NCBI GenBank assembly: GCA_023399275.1
Contig: JAEWQH010000051.1
Coordinates: 1 to 20,877 of the forward strand
From: Bacillota bacterium
Lineage (GTDB): Bacteria > Bacillota > Clostridia > Christensenellales > CAG-138
Reading direction: 5' to 3'
DNA: 20,877 nt
Shown: positions 15,159 to 20,877 of the stretch, one piece after another
Layout: every line of letters begins with the position of its first letter
How positions within the stretch are numbered: the first letter of the stretch is position 1
Notes under the pieces: generated by a model
The model's database searches: none
What the model was told of the DNA's origin: nothing
What the model saw: the letters and a program-made list of their open reading frames with translations, nothing else
Translations under genes and position numbers: made by a program

Positions 15159-15914
15159 ATGCAGCTCTACGACTTGCACACCCATACCAATATGTCCGAC
15201 GGTCAGGCGAGCATCGAAGAGCTCGTCGAGGTAGAACACGCGCAAGGGCATATCCTTGGCGTTTCCGATCATCTCTTTTGCTGCGGCATCTATACGCTCA
15301 ATGACGTGAAGCGCTATATCGAGGTTTTGCAGCGCTTCTCCGTCTATCGCGGAGCCGAGGTCAACATGGAGCACCGCTTCAACCTGCCGGATTCGCTGGA
15401 CGACGAGTTGGACTATATCATCGCGAGCGTTCACAACATGCCGGATGGAAGGGGCGGGTTTGTGCCGTTGGGGCAGTATTTTTCGCGCCGCTCCGGCTTT
15501 ACCGAGCTGTATGAGAAAAACTACTCCTCGGACATGAACCGCTACTATCTGGCTTATATCATACAGATGATCGAAAAGACCTTCTCCACCCAGCGCGTGG
15601 AGATTCTTGGGCATGCAACCGTGCTGCCGCCCTGCGACGAGCTCTACGGAACCAAGTTTCTGACCCAGTGGGAGGACGCGGTCATCGGGCTGTGCAAAGC
15701 ATACGATGTCGCGCTCGAGATCTCCGGCCTGTGGCGCGTGCCCGGTGTGGAGATGCTGCGCCGCGCGCATGCGGCGGGGCTGAAGTTCTCCCTGGGCAGC
15801 GACTGCCACAGCCGCCTGCAGATCGGCAATCTCCAATACGCGGAGCAGATGATCGACGAACTTGGGCTGGAGCAGGAGGACTTCTTCGTTCCGAAGCGCG
15901 CGCTTTCCTACTGA
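15159..15914 (+). CDS. PHP-domain phosphoesterase, histidinol-phosphatase-like
   Basis: The 251-residue protein is a PHP-fold metal-dependent phosphoesterase. DLHTHTNMSDG (5-15) supplies the first His-x-His pair (His7, His9). VSDHLF (His38), RGAEVNM (Glu67), IASVHNM (His92), ILGHAT (His152) and GSDCHS near 216 provide the remaining metal ligands expected of a trinuclear site. The family includes histidinol phosphatase HisK and PHP phosphatases acting on nucleotides or sugar phosphates; the substrate cannot be read. ATG 15159 has GGAGG seven bases upstream and is preferred to an in-frame TTG at 15129. The ord gene follows after 78 bases on the same strand. A role in ornithine breakdown is not evident; it may simply be a neighbour. 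Confidence 0.85.
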   Translation: MQLYDLHTHTNMSDGQASIEELVEVEHAQGHILGVSDHLFCCGIYTLNDVKRYIEVLQRFSVYRGAEVNMEHRFNLPDSLDDELDYIIASVHNMPDGRGGFVPLGQYFSRRSGFTELYEKNYSSDMNRYYLAYIIQMIEKTFSTQRVEILGHATVLPPCDELYGTKFLTQWEDAVIGLCKAYDVALEISGLWRVPGVEMLRRAHAAGLKFSLGSDCHSRLQIGNLQYAEQMIDELGLEQEDFFVPKRALSY

Positions 15915-15992
15915 TCTACCGACATACAGCGAGATAACAGCATAGACCGACACCAGCTCAACTTTCTTGGCCGAACAGGCGGGAGGAACGGT

Positions 15993-17051
15993 ATGCGCAA
16001 CATCCGGGTGGCGATTTGGGGATTCGGTGCAATGGGCGGCGGCGTCGCCAGAGCGCTGCTGCAGAAGACGGGCGTGGAGATCACGGGCGTTTGCGACCTG
16101 CGCGCGGACCGGGTCGGAAAGAGCATCTTTGACCTGCTGGCGGCCGAGAGAGGGGACCGCGCGGACGTGATCGTGACAGACGATATCGAAAGAGCGCTCC
16201 CGCCCGGGCATGCGGACGTATGCATCTTGGCGACGGATTCGTTCACCAGGGATGCGTATCCAAAGCTCGTCCGCGTGCTTTCGCGCGGGGTCAACGCAAT
16301 CAGCACCGCGGAGGAGATGAGCTTTCCCGCCGCAAAGGAGCCTTCGCTGGCCGGGGAAATCGACCGCGTGGCCAAGGAGCACGGTGTAACCGCGCTCGGC
16401 ACCGGCATCAACCCGGGGCTGATGATGGATCTGCTCGCCGTCTGCCTCTCCGGCTGCATGACGCGGGTGGATAAAGTCACCTGCCGCCGCGTCAACTTGC
16501 TCTCGCCCTTTGGTCCGCTCGTGATGCAGGAGCAGGGGGTGGGCTTAGCGCCGGAGGCGTTTGCTGCGCGCGCGGAGAGAGGCGAGTTGGCGGGACATGT
16601 CGGCTTTGCAGAGAGCGTCGGAATGATCGCAGGGGCGCTCGGGTGGAAAATCGACCGCTTCGAACAGCAGATGGAGCCGATTTTGACGCAGATCGACCGC
16701 AGATCGCCCTACGGCTTTGCCGCGCGCGGCAGCGTCGCGGGGGTAAACATGACGGGGCAGGGGTATGTTGGGGATGAAGTGAAGATCGACATGATCCACC
16801 CGCAGCAGATCGAGCCCGAGCTCGGCGGCACGCATACGGGCGACTACATCACGCTGGAGGGAACCCCTCCGGTGCATATGCAGATTCGCCCGGAGGTGGA
16901 CGGCGGCATTGGCACCATCGCCATGTGCGTCAATATGATTCCGCATGTGATCAACGCACGCCCGGGGCTGAAGACGATGATCGACCTGCCTATTCCGCAC
17001 GCGATCATGGGTGATATGCGCGAGCGGGTCGAGGACGGCCTGCTGCGATAG
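15993..17051 (+). CDS. ord: 2,4-diaminopentanoate dehydrogenase
   Basis: The 352-residue enzyme oxidatively deaminates 2,4-diaminopentanoate to 2-amino-4-oxopentanoate with NAD(P)+, the second step of anaerobic ornithine degradation. An N-terminal Rossmann fold with GFGAMGGGVAR (10-20) binds the nucleotide, and the protein looks like dihydrodipicolinate reductase, the known relationship of Ord. Conserved-looking blocks are AISTAEEMSFP (about 102-112), GTGINPGLMMD (about 132-142) and the C-terminal VNMIPHVINARPGLKTM. Length agrees with Ord of Clostridium sticklandii (about 350). GGGAGG lies some seven bases before ATG 15993. The next four genes encode the other enzymes of the pathway, which makes the assignment firm despite many DapB-like relatives. 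Confidence 0.93.
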   Translation: MRNIRVAIWGFGAMGGGVARALLQKTGVEITGVCDLRADRVGKSIFDLLAAERGDRADVIVTDDIERALPPGHADVCILATDSFTRDAYPKLVRVLSRGVNAISTAEEMSFPAAKEPSLAGEIDRVAKEHGVTALGTGINPGLMMDLLAVCLSGCMTRVDKVTCRRVNLLSPFGPLVMQEQGVGLAPEAFAARAERGELAGHVGFAESVGMIAGALGWKIDRFEQQMEPILTQIDRRSPYGFAARGSVAGVNMTGQGYVGDEVKIDMIHPQQIEPELGGTHTGDYITLEGTPPVHMQIRPEVDGGIGTIAMCVNMIPHVINARPGLKTMIDLPIPHAIMGDMRERVEDGLLR

Positions 17052-17121
17052 CTTCGCGCTGTATCTTTCTGAATTATTCTCAGGATTTCGACAATTCAAT
17101 AGGCAAAACGAGGTGGGTTCC

Positions 17122-17424
17122 GTGGCAAAGAAGGGCGATTGGGTTCGGATTCACAGCGTGATTTTGCAGCCTGCGGAGCGCTCCGCGGCGGTACCTGCGG
17201 ATACGAGGGCCGTTCCGCTGGAGCAATGGACAAAGGGGTATCTGCACGACGACACGCCGCTTGGCGGTGAAGCAGTCGTAACCACGCGCACGGGGCGGGT
17301 TGTCTCCGGCGTGCTTGCGGAGGAAGCGCCGCACTACAGCCATAGCTTTGGCGCGTTTGTGCCGGAGCTGCAGCAGGCGGGGGACGAGGCGGTCGCTTTT
17401 CTTTTCGAAGGCGGTGTGAAATGA
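17122..17424 (+). CDS. ortA: 2-amino-4-oxopentanoate thiolase, small subunit OrtA
   Basis: This 100-residue protein is the small subunit of the thiolase that splits 2-amino-4-oxopentanoate with coenzyme A into acetyl-CoA and alanine. The opening AKKGDWVRIHSVILQPAERS, the central WTKGYL and the segment GEAVVTTRTGR match the OrtA pattern, and the length is typical (about 100). The GTG start at 17122 is decided by GAGGTGG five bases upstream; the open frame before it overlaps the end of ord and is not part of the gene. A 70-base spacer separates it from ord, while its stop overlaps the ortB start by ATGA. Partner and order support the call strongly. Confidence 0.93.
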   Translation: MAKKGDWVRIHSVILQPAERSAAVPADTRAVPLEQWTKGYLHDDTPLGGEAVVTTRTGRVVSGVLAEEAPHYSHSFGAFVPELQQAGDEAVAFLFEGGVK

Positions 17425-18851
17425 CGCTGGATCATAGCTACGGTGCGGTGATGGCGCGCAGAGGCGAGATCATCCGCGCGGCGGTCGGCGTGGACTACGC
17501 CAGCTTTGAAAGCGGCTCCATCGCATTCGACTACGAGGGGATGATGGCGTCCACGGGCTATACGCTCGCGGATGTGATCGGGATACAGCGTGCCTACGCG
17601 ATCGGGAATACGCCGCTGATCGAGCTTCGCAACATCACTGCGTTTGCGCGCAAGCTCAGCGGAAACGGCTGCGGCGCGCGCATCTTCATCAAGGACGAGG
17701 CGGCAAATCCAAGCGGAAGCTTCAAGGTGCGCCGCGCGGCGACGAGCATCCACCACGCAAAGCGGATGGGCTATCCCGGCGTGCTCTGCGCAACCAGCGG
17801 AAACTATGGCGCGGCGGTGGCCAGCTGCTGCGCGAAGAGCGGGCTGAGGTGCATCGTCGTGCAGGAGTGCTACGATTCGCGCGGCATCGGGCAGCCGGAG
17901 ATCATTGAAAAAGCGCGCAAGTGCGAGGCGCTCGGCGCGGAGGTGGTGCAGCTCTCGGTCGGCCCGGAGCTGTTTTATACCGTGCTGCGAATGCTCGAAG
18001 ACACGGGCTATTTCAACGCCTCGCTCTACACCGCGTTTGGCATCGCGGGCATTGAGACGCTGGGCTATGAGGTGGCGGAGCAGTGCCGCGCGCAACTGGG
18101 CAGGGATCCGGACGTCGTGGTCTGCACCAATGCGGGTGGCGGAAACCTAACGGGCACCGCGCGCGGGCTCAACAAAGCGGGGTGTCACCCGCAGGTCGTG
18201 GCTGCGAGCGTCAACCTTTCGGGGCTGCATATGGCGAGCGACCGGCAGTTCAACAAAAAGTCGTTCACGACCGGCCACACCGGCTTTGGCATGCCTTTTT
18301 CCACCTGGCCGGATCGCAGCGACGTGCCGCGCAGCGCCGCGCGCCCGCTGCGGTATATGGACCGCTATGTGACGGTCAATCAGGGCGAGGTGTTCTACAC
18401 CACGGAGCTGCTCGCCCGGCTGGAGGGAATCGAGCGCGGCCCAGCGGGAAACACCAGTCTCGCCGCCGCGATTTCGCTCGCGCAGGAGCAGCCCGAGGAC
18501 GCCGTCCTTGTCGTGCAGGAGACGGAGTATACCGGGGCGGGCAAGCAAGGCAGCGCGCAGCTTTCGTTTGCGCGGCAAAACGGAATCCGGGTATCGCGCG
18601 GCGACCCGCGGGACGAGGTGCCCGGCGAGAGCATCGTGCTCCCGGCGCATCCTTCTTTGCTGCACGCCGCCGATGCCGATCTCGACCACATGCGGCGCTC
18701 GCTGATCCGCCGCGCGGCGGGATCGGTCAAGCAGGCGCCGACGGAGGGAGACATCGCCTTTCTTGCTGAGGAGACAAAGACGAATCCGCTCTTTGTGCGC
18801 GGCGCACTGGACGAGAGCGATCTTTCGATCGATGGTGGGAGGAGCGTATGA
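17421..18851 (+). CDS. ortB: 2-amino-4-oxopentanoate thiolase, PLP-dependent subunit OrtB
   Basis: The 476-residue catalytic subunit carries the pyridoxal phosphate fold of the threonine synthase/tryptophan synthase-beta type. NPSGSFKVRRA (97-107) holds the Schiff-base lysine Lys102, TSGNYGAAVA (125-134) is the substrate carboxylate loop, and NAGGGNLTG (237-245) is the phosphate-binding loop. With OrtA it uses coenzyme A to cleave 2-amino-4-oxopentanoate into acetyl-CoA and alanine (reported as D-alanine in C. sticklandii), so the energy yield of the route comes here. Its ATG overlaps the ortA stop by ATGA, and the oraS start overlaps its stop likewise. Length and motif order look complete. 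Confidence 0.94.
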   Translation: MTLDHSYGAVMARRGEIIRAAVGVDYASFESGSIAFDYEGMMASTGYTLADVIGIQRAYAIGNTPLIELRNITAFARKLSGNGCGARIFIKDEAANPSGSFKVRRAATSIHHAKRMGYPGVLCATSGNYGAAVASCCAKSGLRCIVVQECYDSRGIGQPEIIEKARKCEALGAEVVQLSVGPELFYTVLRMLEDTGYFNASLYTAFGIAGIETLGYEVAEQCRAQLGRDPDVVVCTNAGGGNLTGTARGLNKAGCHPQVVAASVNLSGLHMASDRQFNKKSFTTGHTGFGMPFSTWPDRSDVPRSAARPLRYMDRYVTVNQGEVFYTTELLARLEGIERGPAGNTSLAAAISLAQEQPEDAVLVVQETEYTGAGKQGSAQLSFARQNGIRVSRGDPRDEVPGESIVLPAHPSLLHAADADLDHMRRSLIRRAAGSVKQAPTEGDIAFLAEETKTNPLFVRGALDESDLSIDGGRSV

Positions 18852-19213
18852 CGAAACGCGAAGATGATTTTGCAGCGAGACACGAACACCTCAAAGGGCT
18901 GAGCGACGAGGCGCTCAAAGCGCGTTTTTGGGCACTGACGGAGCAGCTCGTCGATCCGTTGCTGGAGCTTGCGCGGGAGAACACCTCGCCCGCCATCGAG
19001 CGCAGCGTGCTGCTGCGGATGGGCTTTGGCTCGCTGGAGGCCAAGGCGATCGTGGAGGGTTGCGCGCAGAAAGGCCTGCTTGGTCACGGCGCGGGCAACG
19101 TGGTCTACCGCTATGCCAAGCATACGGGGCAGGGAATCCGCGAGGCGGGGCTTGCGCTGCTTGAACCGGAGGGCATGGACCGGGCTGCGCGCCTGGTTGG
19201 AGGCGAACCATGA
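18848..19213 (+). CDS. oraS: D-ornithine 4,5-aminomutase small subunit
   Basis: The 121-residue protein is the small S subunit of D-ornithine 4,5-aminomutase, which moves the terminal amino group of D-ornithine to C4. Known OraS proteins have about 121 residues. Recognisable text includes the N-terminal REDDFAARHEHLKGLSDEALKARFWALTE, NTSPAIERSVLLRMGFGSLEA in the centre and GHGAGNVVYRYAK near 78-90. The subunit lacks cofactor-binding motifs of its own and supports the large B12-binding subunit. It sits between ortB and oraE with ATGA overlaps at both ends (18848-18851 and 19210-19213), so the subunits should be made in balanced amounts by coupled translation. The helical, charged sequence gives no hint of membrane or export signals. 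Confidence 0.93.
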   Translation: MTKREDDFAARHEHLKGLSDEALKARFWALTEQLVDPLLELARENTSPAIERSVLLRMGFGSLEAKAIVEGCAQKGLLGHGAGNVVYRYAKHTGQGIREAGLALLEPEGMDRAARLVGGEP

Positions 19214-20877
19214 GCGAATATCGGCTTTCGCCGGATGAAAATATCGATATCGCGCGGATTCTGGAGGATCTGGAGCACTACCGCCCCCGCCGCCGCGGCT
19301 GGACCTGGCGCAAACCTGCGCCAAATCTCACGATGGGGCCGTTTACCTACCGCGATTGCAGCAAGCCGCTTGACGATGGCGTGCCGCTGCCGCCGGCGCA
19401 CTATTTCGGCGATGTGGATCCCCAGCCGATGCCGGTGATCACAACGGAGATCGCGAGCGGACGATTTGAGGACGATATCCGCCGCATGCGCATGGCGGCG
19501 CACCACGGCGCGGACCACATCATGGTCATCCGCACGTCGGGGCAGAGCCACTACGACGGGCTGATCGAAGGCACTCCGCAGGGCAGCGGCGGCGTTCCGA
19601 TCACGCGAAAGCAGGTGCGCGCGCAAAGAAAAGCGCTCGACCTCATCGAGGACGAGGTTGGCCGGCCGATCAACTACCACAGCTACGTCAGCGGCGTCGC
19701 CGGGCCGGATATCGCCGTCATGTTCGCGGAGGAGGGCGTAAACGGCTGCCATCAGGACCCGCAGTACAACGTCATCTACCGCAACATCAACATGCTGCGC
19801 TCGTTTGTGGACGCGGCGGAGAGTAAGCGGCTCATCGCCTGGGCCGGCATGGCGATGATCGACGGCGCGCACAACGCAAACGCCACCGCGCGCGATGCGT
19901 GGAAGGTCATGCCCGAATTGATGGTGCAGCACGCGGTCAATGCGCTGTATTCCCACAAGGTTGGCGTGCCGAAGGAGAGCATCTGCCTCTCCACCGTTCC
20001 GCCGACCGCGACGCCGGGGCCTTGTCTCCATATGGATCTGCCGTATGCGGTGGCGCTGCGCAGACTCTTTGCCGGCTACCGCATGCGCGCGCAGATGAAT
20101 ACGAAGTATATCGAGTCCAACACGCGAGAAGCGACGGTGACGCATGTGCTCAACATGCTCGTGAGTAAGCTCACCAGCGCGGATATCCAGTCCACTATCA
20201 CGCCGGACGAGGGGCGCAACGTACCCTGGCATATCTACAATATCGAGGCCTGCGACACGGCCAAACAGACGCTGGTCGGCCTGGACGGGTTGATGGAGAT
20301 GGTAGAGCTGAAGAAGGACGGATATCTCGAGGAAAGATCGCGGGAGCTGACGGAGCGCGCGGTGCTCTTTTTGGAGGAGATGCTTGAAAAAGGCGGCTAT
20401 TTCGCGGCGGTTGAGAGCGGCATGTTCGTAGACAGCGGGCTCTTTCCGGAGCGAAACGGCGACGGCATCGCGCGCAGGCTCTCCGGCGGCATCGGCGCGG
20501 GCACGGTGATCCGTCGCGAAGCGGACTATATGGCGCCCGTCACCGCGCACTACGGCAGAAACAACGTCGCGCAGTACGGCGGCGATCCGGAGAATCCCGC
20601 GGCGCTCATCGGCGGCTGCACGCTGGAAAAACCGGAGAAGATCGTCTATATCGACGAGCTGGACGAGGATGACAACGTCTATCTTCGCATGGAGGCCGTG
20701 AGGGAATTTGCCCAGCCAAACGCGAAGAAGATCCGCCCTGAGATGGAGTGGCTTTCGGACGGAACCGTGCTGCTGACGCTCTGCTTTCCTGCAAAAAAGA
20801 AGATTGCGGAGGCTGCGGCCATCGAATGCGCACGGCGGATGGGGCTGAAGGACATTGCCGTGATCTCACGCGAAGTG
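19210..20877 (+). CDS. oraE: D-ornithine 4,5-aminomutase large subunit, 3' end beyond the window
   Basis: An uninterrupted frame of 556 codons starts at ATG 19210, in an ATGA overlap with oraS, and runs to the window edge without a stop. OraE is about 735 residues, so roughly the last quarter is missing. The visible part is the catalytic TIM-barrel portion and the start of the C-terminal half: HHGADHIMVIRTSGQSHYDG (about 98-117), EGTPQGSGGVPITRKQ, NYHSYVSGVAGP (about 156-167) and the barrel-end RNNVAQYGGDP. The cobalamin-ligating histidine and PLP-binding lysine, near residues 615-630 in the C. sticklandii enzyme, lie outside. The enzyme uses adenosylcobalamin and PLP to turn D-ornithine into 2,4-diaminopentanoate by radical chemistry, so the host needs B12 supply and probably an ornithine racemase encoded nearby. 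Confidence 0.95.
   Translation, partial: MSEYRLSPDENIDIARILEDLEHYRPRRRGWTWRKPAPNLTMGPFTYRDCSKPLDDGVPLPPAHYFGDVDPQPMPVITTEIASGRFEDDIRRMRMAAHHGADHIMVIRTSGQSHYDGLIEGTPQGSGGVPITRKQVRAQRKALDLIEDEVGRPINYHSYVSGVAGPDIAVMFAEEGVNGCHQDPQYNVIYRNINMLRSFVDAAESKRLIAWAGMAMIDGAHNANATARDAWKVMPELMVQHAVNALYSHKVGVPKESICLSTVPPTATPGPCLHMDLPYAVALRRLFAGYRMRAQMNTKYIESNTREATVTHVLNMLVSKLTSADIQSTITPDEGRNVPWHIYNIEACDTAKQTLVGLDGLMEMVELKKDGYLEERSRELTERAVLFLEEMLEKGGYFAAVESGMFVDSGLFPERNGDGIARRLSGGIGAGTVIRREADYMAPVTAHYGRNNVAQYGGDPENPAALIGGCTLEKPEKIVYIDELDEDDNVYLRMEAVREFAQPNAKKIRPEMEWLSDGTVLLTLCFPAKKKIAEAAAIECARRMGLKDIAVISREV

Noticed and set aside
15105..16382. A 425-codon open frame on the minus strand, opposite the PHP gene and ord
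   Set aside because: It crosses two coding genes and their spacer and has no family resemblance.
19111..20550. A 479-codon open frame on the minus strand, opposite oraE
   Set aside because: The opposite strand encodes clear OraE; the frame is His/Arg/Ala-rich and has no recognisable motif or ribosome binding site.

Overview
The window reads as chromosomal DNA of a fairly GC-rich, amino-acid-fermenting member of the Firmicutes (Clostridia). The supporting signs are a T-box riboswitch in front of pheS, strong GGAGG-type ribosome binding sites, a YtrA-type GntR/ABC operon, and a gene set for anaerobic ornithine fermentation. Genus cannot be read from the sequence. There is no tRNA, rRNA, insertion sequence, CRISPR array or phage gene.

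Left part, minus strand (1-8672). The left edge holds a 5'-truncated fragment of an RluA-type pseudouridine synthase. Upstream of it, in transcription order, lies a compact run: two small paralogous zinc-ribbon membrane proteins (3677-2793) behind a good promoter at 3732-3761, then an N-acyl-D-amino-acid deacylase, then a PfkB kinase closely resembling pseudouridine kinase. Further upstream is pheS-pheT (7327-3887), ending in an intrinsic terminator. It is controlled by a phenylalanine T-box (specifier UUC at 7538-7536) whose promoter sits across the 3' end of the preceding gene. That gene encodes a membrane-anchored ComEC-like metallo-beta-lactamase-fold protein (8672-7638).

Middle, plus strand (8781-14922). 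A three-gene operon starts from a near-consensus promoter with a perfect 9-bp inverted repeat over the predicted +1. It encodes a YtrA-type GntR repressor, an ABC ATPase, and a 768-residue permease with a very large C-terminal extracytoplasmic part; the genes overlap by ATGA. After a terminator come a 3-methyladenine DNA glycosylase I, a SAM-dependent methyltransferase and an XdhC-family protein, followed by another terminator.

Right part, plus strand (15056-20877). A PHP-domain phosphoesterase with its own promoter precedes ord-ortA-ortB-oraS-oraE. These encode 2,4-diaminopentanoate dehydrogenase, both subunits of 2-amino-4-oxopentanoate thiolase, and both subunits of the B12/PLP-dependent D-ornithine 4,5-aminomutase. 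Together they convert D-ornithine to 2,4-diaminopentanoate, then 2-amino-4-oxopentanoate, then alanine plus acetyl-CoA, which is the oxidative ornithine branch of Stickland-type fermentation. The oraE gene runs off the right edge after 556 codons, so its cobalamin and PLP attachment residues and any ornithine racemase are outside the window.

I see no clearly new multi-gene system. The least explained pieces are the large-ectodomain ABC permease, the twin zinc-ribbon membrane proteins, the free-standing ComEC-like hydrolase, and the truncated RluA fragment beside a pseudouridine kinase.
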